Source: Lithospermum erythrorhizon (taxonomy: Eukaryota; Streptophyta; Magnoliopsida; Boraginales; Boraginaceae). From it: a stretch of 64,000 nt of DNA. The first letter of the stretch is position 1, and each line of letters begins with the position of its first letter. The stretch spans positions 1 through 64,000 of the forward strand of contig JADFUC010001150.1 of the NCBI GenBank assembly GCA_019722365.1, read 5' to 3'. Below the pieces are notes generated by a model. That model searched no databases. It had not been told where the DNA came from and saw only the letters and a list, made by a program, of their open reading frames with translations. A program made the translations under genes and the position numbers. Shown here in pieces: positions 45,139 through 57,402 of the stretch.

Positions 45139-45403
45139 GTTTTTAAATATCTAAATATGCTTATCTTCCACATCATCATTATCAAACACTTCATCATCAT
45201 CTTTTTTCATAAAGCAGGCTCAAACATCAATTCTCCCTTAAAAAAAAATTTCATTTTCCATTTCTCTCTCTTCGATTACGCCAAACTCAAGATCGGGTTG
45301 TGGTGAACACAGCCTTCTATCATTCTCTTCGAAGTTAAGGTAAGAAATTTCAGTCTTTCGAGATATTTCTTGGGTTTTGACATAGTTGACTTTTTAGTTG
45401 ACT
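45139..45403 (+). promoter_or_regulatory. TATA-like box, splice donor and W-box cluster in copy B
   Basis: TTTTTAAATATCTAA at 45139-45153 is conserved at 61255-61269. A CT-rich leader follows, then TTAAGGTAAG with GT at 45340, identical to 61443-61450. Next come TTGACA at 45377 and TTGACT at 45386 and 45398. The arrangement suggests promoter, short exon and intron start within the LTR. Confidence 0.5.
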
Positions 45404-46539
45404 TTTCCATAATTGAATTTATGATAAATCTTAGTTGGTTGGTGGGTTTTCAAGAATGATTTGGAGTGATGAATCTGTGATTTAGAGATCGTTTGAGGAC
45501 GCGAGGGTCGTAGCGAATTTTTAGGTTTTCGCTGCTGACTTTTTACGTGGATATATTATAAGACTTTAAACGCAGGAGGTTATATTGGGACCTTATTAGA
45601 AGCAGAAGTTATGATTAAATTACATTTAAAAATTGATTAAAGGCATGTTAAAAAAGTGTAAATTTCTAAAGCTTGTTATAATTGATATTTCGAGTATGGG
45701 ATTGTTAATTTCAGGACTTGATGATTAGTTAGAATAACTTATAAGTCGATTTGTAAATTATAAAGTATAGCATGGGAATTTTAGCGGGAATCGATCAAGG
45801 CAGTCTGGCGGGATTATAATTGATAGTTTATCCGTCATGTTAGATCGCTTAGAGATAGCCTCTCAAAGAGTTGGTATCTCTTGTGAACGCCGGTATAGTA
45901 GTAGGTCTTGATTGCGCCTTTCTGCGCGTTTTAGCTGATCGCGGAAAAAGCGCTCACTGATTTACGCCAAGGCCTTTATGAAGAAGTAGGCGGTAGCGCA
46001 TTTATCTCACTGGGGTAAGCGCTTTACTTACCATTTCAAAAACGAACATGTTATCAGGATATAGATTATGTGAGAATGATATGCATATGTTAAGCTGCTA
46101 TTATGATTAGCGTGAGAAATTATTATGGCATGCCATTGTGTTATGATTACGTGAGAATGGATATACATGTAATTCTGTTATAATTTTATTATGTGATTAT
46201 ATTCCTCTGGCGCTGGCATTGCTTCTTTCGAGGGTTGGGGGTTTGAAGTTTTGAACTCCCCAACTTTATATTTCGATTTCTCGTGGCCTTGTCGCACTTT
46301 ATGATTTCGCGGCCTTGCTCAAAATTTTGGCGACTGCGCCTTGTTGGCGATTGTGTTTTAATTCTATTTACTGCGATGTTTTAGCCAAAGTTTTATAGCT
46401 TGCTCAAAGAGAGTAGTCAAGTTATCGAGCAAGGATGGTTGTGCTATCTATGACTTGAGGTGACTTGAGTATCGTGGGGTGAATCTTATAGTTGGATTAG
46501 TGGGTGATTAGTGACTCTCCTTCCTCGCAGATATGTGAT

Positions 46540-47030
46540 CACGTTATTGGCCCTATAATACGGTGTATAGCTACGGGTTTGGCCTTATACTGCATAAGAG
46601 CCTAAAAGATGACTCTTTGATCGCTTTGCCGCGGTGTGCATTGTCGGCGTGGGCCCTATACTACGGTATAGCGGCGGTTTAGCCTTATACTTCGGTATAA
46701 GAGCGTATGACTCTCTTTGATCGCTTAATGCGGTGCATTGTCGGGCGTGGGTCTCATACTACGGTATAACAGGCGGTTTGGCCTTTATACTTCGGGTATA
46801 AGAGCGTATGAGTCTTTTGATCACTTTGCCGTGTGCATTGTCGATGTGGCCCTATACTACTAGAGATAGCGGCGGTGTGCCTTATACTCTAGTGTGTATA
46901 AGAGCGGTGTGCCTTATACTTGCATGAAATATGATGTGGCCTTATGGCTTTCAGGTATAAGTGCGTGTGCCTTATACTTTGTATAAGTGCGGGGTTTTGG
47001 CCTCGACACGCGTATAAGTGCGAGGTGATT
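46540..47030 (+). repeat. Tandem TATAAG-rich repeats inside LTR copy B
   Basis: About ten or more units of GGCCTTATACTTCGGTATAA type (roughly 30 bp), interleaved with GATCGCTTTGCCG-GTGCATTGTCGG blocks to give a higher-order unit near 110 bp. It is longer than the equivalent arrays at 4205-4500 and 62505-62670. Confidence 0.8.
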
Positions 47031-47885
47031 ATTGGATTAGTCCGCCCCGCAGGCGATTCTGATTGAGTATATGCATAGAGGATGGTATACCGGGTGGGGA
47101 TAAGCTTGGTAGATGTGAGGTCTACGACTAGAGTTTTAGTCGCTGGCTGGAGTCTATTGATTTCTTTTCCGAAATTGTGTGCTTGTCAACCTTCTATTAT
47201 ATCTTCATATGTATTATGTCTCAGGATTTCAAGGAATTATGTTGTATGACCTTTTAGTAGTCCCGATATATGTATTTCTTATTCATATTTGGATCATTAT
47301 GTTATTGATCGACTGCCCGTATGGTAAGTTCACCCCCGTGTTGTTTTCCCTCACTAAGCCTCGCGGCCACCTTTTCGCGATTGGGCGGCATTTTATTTCT
47401 GTGCCGGGTTGGACAGACGTCACTGAGCCAAGAGTCGTTTTGAGAGTTTTGCTCGGTGGCTAAAGCGAAAGCACCTGCAGTGAGGATCCTCACAACCGAT
47501 TTGACGTGTTGTCAACCTGCTTTGATTGTTGTATTTTTCCTTCTGAAACTTTAGCCTTGTCGGTCATATTATTTTTGTACTGATACAAGACGTGACATTC
47601 ATTGTAGCCTCAAGCCGCATTACTTTATTTTGGGATACGTCAGGTATATATATATGGGTTTGTCGTTGATATCACCGATGGATTATAAATTTTAAAAATC
47701 GTTTTGATTTGGGAAACTTAATGTGATCATACATTCTTGAGAAACGAATTGTGTTTTAAACTCAGTCGCCCATCGGGTTTAAGTACTCTGTGTTCGGATT
47801 TTACGACTCTCACTGTACGAATTCGGGCGGTCGCGTTATGTTGGGGTGGGCTGGGGGCTTTAAAAAGTTATTTTAGTTTTTTATA

Positions 47886-49571
47886 CTAGTAAAGGAGACA
47901 TGCTATGCACGTCATGCAATCGATTTTTTAAATATTTGATATATTTTATATATTTAATTTGAAATCATTCCAAATCTGTTAAACTTACACTCCTTTGTAT
48001 TTTTTTCTAATTAATATTTTTATTTTTTGAAGGGATACATTGATCACAAATAACTCTTTAAATATATTTATGAAATTGGCAATAGCTGTTGAATGATTAA
48101 ATATTTAAAAAAAATCAGTAGTATAAATTTTATAGCAAGATCGAGTTCCTTTTGTGGATAATATTTTTTTTGTTTTCCAGTATATTTTATCTCTAGTATA
48201 AAATTTTATTAGTAATATTTCTCAAATTGTTAATATATATTATTCTTGATACAAATTCAACAAAAATAATAATTTTTATAAATATAAATGATAAGTCAAT
48301 CATGTAATATTTTTTAGAAAAGAAAAAAAATTTAGTAATAATATTAACATCCAAAATTATATTATTCAAATAATCAATCAAATAAAATTACACTTGACAG
48401 AGTGATAATTAGTTTGAAAAGATGAAAAATCTATCTTCAATCTAAACATCTCCTTTCTTTCCACCTACTACAAAAAGAAAATAATTTTTTTTAACATGAT
48501 ACATTTATCATATTAGTATGTGCTAGAACCTCTCGATTACTTCATAAACTAACGAGAATACATTATCTATAATGATAGTATTAGGGAAATAATTTTGGTA
48601 CTCCACTTGTTGATAATGAAACTTTATTTATAGTGAAATATAGTTTAAAATTATAGAGTATGATATTAGTTAAATTGATAAGTATAAGTAGTTCAGATCA
48701 TTAAAATGCGATACCATTATTATAAATATTTCACAATTCAATATCGCCTTCAGAATACAAGTAGGACTCAATTTAATAAATAATTTAATATATAGGTAGC
48801 ACAATTTTAATTTATCATGTTGTAGAAATCTATATTCAACTATTTGATTTATATGGTATATTTCACTATGATGAGATCATAAAAAGTTTTACAACTCTAA
48901 TCGATCTAGTGAGGAAATATTAAAAGATCACATATTAAAATGGTCTGACCTTGATTGGCATAACTACTTTTAAATCGAATATTCAACTCTAACACTTATT
49001 TTGAGTTATAATTTTTCAAATAAATATAGTCAATATTTTTGGCAATTCCATTTTGTAATTACTTTAAAATTATATGGAGTAGAATAGCTTATTATTGATA
49101 CAATTTCATATGTACTTATGAAAAACTAATTTTACTATTTATGTATTATTCATAACCTATTACATTATTTTTTTTCCTTTTTCAAAGAGGTCAATAATGG
49201 ATTTTCACTTTAATTCTTGATATTTTAGTTAGACAAGAAGATTATTTCCACTACATTATATAATTATTTTTATTTAATGAGCTTAATGAAAATAATTATT
49301 TGATAAGTTTTAATAAATACTTATTAAACTGATTTAGTGGAAATATTTATTGAATATGTATCCATCATAATCACAAAAAATGTCTCTTCGATATGAAAGA
49401 TCAATCTTTTGTTAGTGCTGGTGGTGTTGGAGGCTGCAACAATAATAGAATTTTGAAACATGATTAGCCATTTTTATTTGGCCTTGGTTATTATAGTCGA
49501 ACTCCTTTATCATCTCACTACTTTTTAAATAAAGAAAAAGCTTGCTAAAGAAAATTTTCCAAGAAATAGGA
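47886..49571 (-). mobile_element. Helitron-like non-autonomous element, copy 2 (inverted)
   Basis: Inverted partner of 41036-42320. On the minus strand it ends TGCATAGCATGTCTCCTTTA then CTAG followed by T at 47885. It has about 270 extra bases (49140-49400) relative to copy 1. The 5' end TCCTATT is near 49571. There is no coding frame; the minus-strand ORF 48193-48381 is AT-rich noise. Confidence 0.6.
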
Positions 49572-49614
49572 CAATTCCCATTATACTATATTATAATAAT
49601 GTGATTATTCAAGT

Positions 49615-49889
49615 TTATTATAAGGAGTTTTAATTTAAATGATACTTATTAAACTAATATAATAAAAATATATTAATATGTATCCTTCGAGATCGCCAAA
49701 AATGTAAATTCTTTATTCAAAGGATCAACAACATATTGGTGTTGGAGGCAACAACAATAGAATAAATGTCAAAATGATTGACCATTACGTTTGACCCACA
49801 TTTTTTGTAGTCGAATTCCATTATCATCTCCATACTTTTTAAATAATGAAAAGCTTCCAAAAGCGAACTGCCCAAGAAAGAGGCGGTCC

Positions 49890-49890
<1 letters not shown>
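49615..49890 (-). repeat. Tandem partial duplication of Helitron-like copy 2
   Basis: Repeats 49295-49571 in the same orientation with moderate divergence (GGTGTTGGAGGCAACAACAA at 49738 against GGTGTTGGAGGCTGCAACAA at 49424). It lies head to tail at the 5' end of the element, and the (ATT)n tract follows at once. Confidence 0.75.

Positions 49891-49949
<59 letters not shown>
49891..49949. repeat. (ATT)n microsatellite, about 19 units
   Basis: Pure ATT from 49891 with one interruption at 49921-49924, to 49949. The Ile- and Tyr/Leu-repeat ORFs on both strands here are artefacts of this run. Confidence 0.95.
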
Positions 49950-52352
49950 CTAGCTCCATATGAAAAAAGTTGTTTCAACTTGAAATTTGATGATTAATTA
50001 TTTGTATTTGAAACCCACGTATTGTTTATATATATTGTATAACATCTTTAGGAAACTGTTGTTTAATTATTAAATATTAAATTGAACAACTATTTTTGGA
50101 TGAATGGAGTATTTTTATATAAATATGATATGTTTGGATGCTTTTCAATGTTCTTAGTTCAAAAAAAGAATGAAAATCTATATAAGAGGGAACAAAGATA
50201 ATGTATCATCATCATCATCATTATTATTATCATTGTTATAATAATAATAAGTAGTATTAGTGAGGTGAAAAAAATAATCATACTAAAAAAGAAAGAAAAA
50301 GGAGTAGTGGGTATTTTTATCTAATGGTATTTTTTTTAATGCGAGGAGCCCAATGACGGCAAATAGTATTATTAACATGGAGAGAAATGATTGCTTTTTA
50401 TCCGAATCTAGTATATGACGAAAGTAATAGTATATATGTATTTATATATAAAGAGAGTCTAATGATTAGTATTTGTTTAATATTTATCTTTTTTATAACA
50501 TGTTTATTAACAAAATTTGATAATTACATATTTTAATAGGTGATATATGGAAAAAATTATATTTCAATATTAAGGCTTAATAGAGTATTTGTATTCTTTT
50601 CATACTATATCTCATGAAACTATATTTTTACCTAATTTTTAGAGATAATGGTAATTTAGAATTTAATAATGTGAAAAGAAAATAAATGAAAAAAACTCAA
50701 AATTTATTCCGTCTTATATATGTTAGAAATAGAAATTACGGATATATTATTCAAATGACTTTTCTTGTTCATGTTAAAAAAAGTGTTATGTTTTGTCTTC
50801 ATAATTGTTACTTGATATATGTTTAGTAGCACAAATTATGAAAACCCTTGTTTCATTTTCATACTCCCTATCTTAATTTTTTATGTTCAATTTTCTGAAT
50901 TTTAAATATAGGATTTTATATTTTTCCTTTTAACACTTAATCTAAATGATGATGTCCCAACTCATAGTGTTCTTACGTTAATATACTTTATTTATTATTT
51001 ATAGGATGGATTTTTCCGTCAAAATTTAATACATCCATCAAAAGAGGGACTAAAGTGTATATTTTCAACCAATGTCAACCATTTGTGCACACCTCACATT
51101 TAGAGGAATGAAAATGTAATTTGCATATATTATATGTGACCATTTTGACAATTAATTCTAAGATCTTAAGCTATTTCCGAGAACATAAAATTTTATCAAG
51201 CTAAATATAACAGGAAAATAAACAACCAAAGTACCGATATTTGTTTAATAAAAAGTTCACAATTTCTCAACATATCCTTGTAGAAACCCCATAAAAATTT
51301 GAAAAAATTAACAAAGAATTTAAAAACTATGAATAATATTATTTAGTATCAAATAACCCAAAAATCGAACAAATCTAATAAATCGAAGTTTTTACATTGT
51401 ACATAAATTGAAAAGCATAGAGAAAATTGATCGATTTCGATTCTTACCCATACAGAAAATATACATTTAGCTTCAATTTCCGAAATTTTGGATTAACAAT
51501 GAATATTTAAGAAGTCAATTTTTTTTTTTTACAAAAAAATCTAAAATTGAACAAAATTGGAGAATTTGATTGATTTTGGTTCTTCACCATGTAATGAACA
51601 TGTTTATAGATTACATTTAGAACATTCTAAACATATTTTAGAAAGTGTTAGAAGATTAATTTTTAGAGATAGAAAATATATGAAATGGGTTGAAAAAGAA
51701 GAAGGAAAATAGATAAAGAAGGAGATGTAAATCTATCTTTTTTTAAAAATGGGGATATTTAGGAAAAGAAGAAGAAAAGGGGGGTAGATTTTAAAATTGA
51801 AGGTTGACACATAGTATTCTTTTCGATTTTTCTATTATGGTTATGAATAGCAGTCTAGCTGAGTCCGACTTAATTAGTTATAAATTTTTTTGTAAGCAAG
51901 GTGCTTACTACTGATGCATAGCATTATTGATAAATTACAGTATTTGATATTACTAGTAAATATCATTATTTCAAAATTATGATATTTCAATATCCCTGAA
52001 ATATATAACTTATAAATTTTTTATAATTATGAAAAATTCACTTAAAATATAAAATTCAATAACATGGATCTAAATAAGTACCATGTTTATATTTTTTGCC
52101 AGCAATCAACAATTAACTCAGTCTAACATTATCAAAGTTCTTGCATGCTAAAAGTATTTTCTGTGTAATCCCATGGGCAAATAAAATCATTAGTTCTTTT
52201 ACCCGTGAGGACATGAACATCTTAGTTCTCACACAACTATAAACAAATGTCTCGTTTTTCAAGTTGTAAAACAATTTTGTTTAAATAAGAAGGGACTTCT
52301 GTCTTTAGAAGTGAGAACATTAAATTAGAAGGGAACAGAATTTAAGAATTTT
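49950..52352. other. AT-rich DNA without recognised genes
   Basis: There is no frame over 60 codons on either strand. A TCATCATCA run and TTATTA/ATAATA runs lie at 50205-50255. Several poly-A/T tracts. Two loosely similar blocks (51360-51480 and 51535-51640) contain ATTGATTTTGGTTCTT-like sequence. Confidence 0.6.
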
Positions 52353-52549
52353 AAAATAAGAGGGTGGGCAAACTTGATTAATTAAAAACTTTAAACTAAA
52401 AAAACATGAACTACAACAAAAATAGGAAAAGAATTACTGCTAAGAAGATTTGAACTAAAACATATTTGATTTTTGCACCATCGTTTTTACCAATGACACT
52501 AAAACTTTACTTGCAATTTACATGATATACAAAATAAGAGGGTGGGCAA
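52353..52549 (+). repeat. Direct repeat AAAATAAGAGGGTGGGCAA, 178 bp apart
   Basis: Identical 19-mers at 52353-52371 and 52531-52549. The interval has no coding frame. It could be the footprint of a small insertion or a tandem duplication that has diverged. Confidence 0.6.
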
Positions 52550-52864
52550 CCTTGTTTAAAAAACCTCTTGACATCGTATCTTAGAGGGGCCTGACATGCA
52601 TCCATTTTAGAACAGATCCATGGTACGAATTGGTAACTCGATCACAAATACATCGATTATCAATACAAATTATATATTTAGTTTTAATATATAAAAAATT
52701 ATTACTAAGCTCATATATATTAAGTAGAGGGTTATAAGCAATTGAACCCTACTAAATATCATAATTAGATTTACGTCGTGGAATATGTCGAACACTAACT
52801 TTAGTTTGATTAAACCGATTTGGCCTAAAAAGAAGTAATACTCGGCTCGAGTTCAAGATAATTT
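52550..52864. other. AT-rich spacer before inverted LTR copy E
   Basis: Nothing recognised. Confidence 0.5.
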
Positions 52865-55240
52865 GTAACGACCGCCTCAGTAATGCGCCCTCGAGTTAGA
52901 GTCGTTATCAACACTATCTCTACGAGTCACCATGCGATGGTTAGCGCAAAATAACTTTGTTTGAAAATCAACACGATAGTTTGTTAACAATAAAAATAGT
53001 TAGGAGCTCAATCTTTATTTTCATCGAAGTTTAACACGTCGTGTATCATCTAAACAAATCCAAAAAATGTAACTCACGTAATTCAAAACCCGAGAGAGAC
53101 ACTCCATAGTATATTTAATACATTTCTAGCGCCAACACAAAATCACGAGAATTCAGTACATGAGAGAAATGAGTGAGAATAAAAAAGATATTTATAGAGA
53201 GATCCTATGCCGTCCTCTACTTCATTAAAATCACCGGACACTCATGAACTCAACCGCTTCACAAAGGCACTGTCAATCACAGGTTGTAAGGGGTAAAAAC
53301 TCGGCGGCTTAGTGGAAACGTATCACTCGGTGGTAACTTACCCACTTCCAAATGAGATACAACAAGAGATGCTTGTCGATAGAGTAATACGTATATATAA
53401 AAGGTAAAGAAATGAACTAAGTATTCATAGTGTAGCTTGATAGTAATAACCATCATCACATATACACATTTTAAGGGATTAAACACATTATTCTGATATA
53501 TCGAGCAGCATACACTCAAGCAAACAAAACACATAAGTTCTCGATACCACAGTCTTAACCTGATACTGGTATATGAGAACCGAAAACAAGACCATGACAT
53601 GGTTGACATTTTGGTTGCAGTGACATCCGCAGTATTCAACAAAATGCAAGGCAATACTGATAATTGTATTACGACATTTATATAATGTCGTTTGCCCTTC
53701 AGTAGACTCGCCACGTAACATAACCGCATATCATATCGCTTTTTCGGCGGCTCATAACCCGCTCACCCGTGAACATCATATCATATCCTTTTCGGCGGGC
53801 TCACCGCGATGCCGTATATCCTGAGAAACACACCCCGTGCGCCGGCGACCTCTGCGTGGAGCTCGACATACTTTGCGTCCTAACATGGTGTGGGCCGCCT
53901 GTATGTGGAAGCCAAACATGACCAACAACTAACATCGCGCAACATACCTGACCATGACAGGCACAACCACACCGTTGACCAGCATCCACGGCAACTAGAA
54001 CCGCTTAAATAGAGCAACAAGACAACAATCGCGCAACTTTCTGATATAGCGACCATAATATGCACAGTAACAATTCCATATAGAACTTATACTACCATAA
54101 TGTATTGAACACGACCATCAAACAACTACGACATTTTTCACAAAATTCACAACTACGCTACTTGAGATAAAGTTCATAACACCAAATACATAATCACATA
54201 ATCAAATTTACCCGTACCCCAAGCTCAGCGTAAATAATGTTATCAAGCAGTGATAATCCCCACCAGCAGCTGGTACGCTGGCGCCCGTGCGATAATAGAT
54301 CCCATGAGAAACTTTTCCAGCGTTCGAGTCTAAAAGCAGAACACCGAAAGTACAATTACTACTAATTTCGTTATAAATTATCTTTTGAGCAATGTTTAGT
54401 ACCCATTGTACTTTTAGGTGAAATATTACTAGTTAAGCTTCAGCGATAAACTAAGCGACAAAGTTCCAACTAATCCTAAATCTTAAACTTTAGAATACCA
54501 CCAAGCTTAAATACTAACACCTTAAGCAATTCAAACTTAATCCGAATTATTAACTTTTCTAACTAATTAAGCCATTTCTAACAACCTCTAATCCCCAAAA
54601 CACGACTACTAATAAAAACTAATAAAAACTAATTTTATCATAAACTCATCCAACAACTTTTAAACCACAATTTTACCTCTAAACAACTACAATAAAGTCA
54701 AAAACATAGTATATCATTTGCTGCGTTTCGACCAAGTCGAGCCAGTCGCCCAAAAGTCAGCAACTTTTCGACACTTTTCTACCTCTAAAATGGAATTATT
54801 ACAATCTCTATACTATAATTTAAGCCTAGACAATAATTATATACGTGTGTCAAGGAATAGAAGTCCAAACTAAAATTCCAAAAGTCACGCTAAGCGTCAC
54901 AAATTTCACATCCAAACGAGTAATTTAAACTCAAGAACAACTAATTTGAAGCCCAAGAATCAATTGAATCAATAAAAATCGAAAACCACAAGTCAACAAA
55001 AGAATCCAACTGATCGAAACTAGAAATACACAAAAGTTTCAGCCTTTTTTTTGCAGCAGATAGAAGAGGATGATGAGGGAAACTCTCAAGAAATTTGAGG
55101 TCCAAAGCTGTGAAATGGAGGATAAATGGGAGAAAAAGGTTTTCAAGGGAGGGAGGGGGTTAGAATTTGGTGGGGAAGAAGGGGAGATGGGTTTTTCCCT
55201 TTTTTTTTTTTTTTGTTTTTGTTTTATTTTTCCACTCTTA
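52865..55240 (-). mobile_element. Long-LTR gypsy family, inverted LTR copy E
   Basis: The left end TGTAACGACCGCCTC is the complement of an LTR ending CGGTCGTTACA. Its 52920-53060 stretch aligns with 36520-36660 of copy D. Minus-strand 55180-55040 (pyrimidine-rich leader, GACCTCAAATTTCTTGAGAG) matches 2800-2880 of copy A (GACCTCAAATTCTTGGAGAG). The LTR start beyond about 55240 was not identified. The minus-strand ORFs 53277-53729 and 53801-54065 have no family resemblance and lie within the LTR. Confidence 0.65.
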
Positions 55241-56267
55241 AGGCTTGTTTGGTGTGCGGAAAGAATGAGGGGAAAACGAGCTTATTCGGATGAGAATTCG
55301 ACCGTTTTAGTTCAAGCGATACCTCTCGATTCCATTCTCATTATAAATTCTGTTTTACATTTATCGTACATAAAATATAAAGTGGTTTCAAGTTTTACGT
55401 TAATCAATTTAATAATCCCGTTTATTTATAAATTAGAGTCCTTGGAATTTTTATAATTTTTTAGTTTAATGTTCGTTTCGAATCGTTTTTTCGAACGGTT
55501 CGAAAATGCGTTGCTCAAAAAACATGGTTGGCATATGAATTTAATAACACCTTCAAATAAACTAGTCCATTACTAAATATTACACTCAAAAGCGTAAAGA
55601 CATGGAAATACTAAATTATTACTTATTATAGTTCCAAACTTGAAATGATAAAATATAGAAACCACAAATCGTAACCTAAAACAGTTAAACATAAATCGAA
55701 ATAAAAATAGTCAAAATTATCAATCGAAACCACAAATCGTAACCTTAAAAAGTTAATCGAACCCATTCACAACTCAAAACCAAACATGCAAACAAACATC
55801 GAAATAACTATTCAGATTATCAAGGTCGATCCTAAAATTCAAACATTAATTAAAACAAAATAGTCAAATTTATCCAGAGTGAAACTTCCAAATGGAATCC
55901 CAAAAACACTTGTCGTGGTATTCACAGCTCAAAACCAACCATGCAAACCAAATCGAAACAGTTTAGCAAAGTCAAACCTAAAAGTCAACCTCAATCTAAA
56001 CTAAAATACGACACAAAATAGATAAAAATCACTAACTAATGAAAATAAGCTCTATATGTGACATGAATTCGAGGAAGGTCACGGTTGAGGGAAGTAGAGA
56101 TCTGGAATTTTGAGAGAGGGAATAAGAGATGGCTTGGCGGAACCACAAAAGAAAATAGAGAGAAATTAGGTTAAGGATATTAAGTTAAAGTAACTAAAGC
56201 AGATTAATGGACCAAATGCAATGGACTAAAGGGGAGAGTCCAATAGACCAAAGGTCCATATATCTAT
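55241..56267. other. Unassigned DNA between LTR copy E and the CACTA end
   Basis: AGGCTTGTTTGGTGTGCGG at 55240 resembles ends of small DNA transposons, but no inverted partner was found. GAAACCACAAATCGTAACCT occurs at about 55659 and again at 55726, a 67-bp tandem duplication. The rest could be the start of copy E or another inverted LTR. Confidence 0.4.
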
Positions 56268-56760
56268 CACTATTAGAATACGGGCAATGGCGGCTAGAAT
56301 CTGGTATTACACGTGCTATTATTCTCTATTTAAGCGTCGGTTTTGGCTACGAGGAATACTAACCAACGCATTTTTAGGCGATTGCTAATTCCCCTCTAGT
56401 CACCACACCGTCTCCACATTAGGCCCGTAAAATTTCGGGCTTACCTATACATACCATTTCCACATCTTGAGTCAACGTTAAATACAAAGCAATGGCGAAA
56501 ACCTTATTAAATATCTTTTTGATTTAATTAAAACTGACTCCAGACCGACGCCAACATTTTAATGAATTTCTTTTTGATTTATTTTACCCCGAAGCCATAC
56601 CTCCTCTAGCACAATGTAAAGAACTCTTTCACCTCGATGCCAAACCAGAGCTACAACATTATGTAAATATCTTTTTTCACTTTGGCCTTGAGCCGACTCT
56701 GACATTATGTAAATATCTTTTTCACTTTGACGCCAAACCGACTATAAATACATAATTTAT
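56268..56760. repeat. CACTA terminus and subterminal repeats
   Basis: Degenerate units of about 55 bp with cores ACATTATGTAAATATC, TTTTTCACTTTG and GCCAAACCGACT recur at about 56500-56745. Subterminal repeats are the transposase-binding regions of CACTA elements. Confidence 0.6.
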
Positions 56761-57253
56761 TTTTTAAGTTAGCAAATATCGAAGCTTAAAACAGAAACCG
56801 GTTGGCAGCTTGATCGGCGCCATTGCTACAATTTTTGAAAAAAGAAAAACGGCCAATGTAGTTCTTTGCCAATAATATATCTGACGATGGTTTCGATGCG
56901 TATATATTTCTCAATTCATCCAAATCCTGATAAATATAAAAACATCAAAGATCCAATTCATGTTACAAAACATACAATTCATTTTAACGGATACAATACA
57001 AAGATCCAATTAATATAAAAATCAATCATATTAAGCATCAAATTCATATAAACATAAAATTAATTCATAAACAACAAACATATTTAAAGCATCCAATTCA
57101 TATAAACATCAAACATTAATTAATATAAATGTAGTATTTCCTACAACAAAAAGTAGTATTTTACAAACAAAAGTAACAAATAAATCATATATATATTTAT
57201 CCAAACTACATTCGTAAAAGTAATAACAAAGCCAAAAAAAAAATGTGTGTTAC

Positions 57254-57402
57254 CTTTTGAAGTGTTTGATTCAACCACTTTCTACAGCCTGTATAATAAA
57301 AAATATATTAGAAATTACCTCTTTGAATTCATCACCTACAAAATCTGATGAAGAAGTTATTAATAATTAGTACCTCTTTTCGATTGACCCTTTTAAACTC
57401 AC
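57254..57402 (-). other. Possible micro-exons of the CACTA gene
   Basis: On the minus strand three short blocks are each bounded by AG before and GT after: 57402-57374 (29 bp), 57335-57319 (17 bp) and 57288-57254 (35 bp). The first two end in AAGAG-gta and start GTGA, so one may be a duplicate of the other. Splicing is inferred from sites only. Confidence 0.3.

Larger units (their letters stand above)
44913..47838 (+). mobile_element. Solo LTR of long-LTR gypsy family, copy B
   Basis: Starts TGTAATAATCCGCTACG and ends GGGCGGTCGCGTTA, where the final CA seems lost. Flanks agttg and tgttg may be a target duplication with one mismatch. The first 60 bases contain CTACGA, an A15 tract and TTTTCGTCGTAG, a potential hairpin also present in copy C. 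Block order matches copies A and C. No gag or pol. It lies 0.5 kb upstream of the DUF668 gene and transcribes, if active, away from it. Confidence 0.75.

Noticed and set aside
46540..47030. Regularly spaced repeats considered as a CRISPR-like array
   Set aside because: Units are contiguous and degenerate without unique spacers of constant length, the host is a plant nuclear genome, and the array is inside an LTR.
49717..49997. Poly-Ile/Asn and poly-Tyr/Leu proteins
   Set aside because: Translation of the (ATT)n microsatellite.
53277..53729. 150-codon minus-strand ORF with hydrophobic and Cys-rich stretches
   Set aside because: It lies inside inverted gypsy LTR copy E. Equivalent positions in other copies are not open, and there is no family resemblance.
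55070..55456. 128-codon plus-strand ORF starting MMRETLKKFEVQS
   Set aside because: Its first half is antisense to the conserved leader of LTR copy E (matching 2800-2880), with a T16 tract coding poly-Phe. The second half is AT-rich noise.
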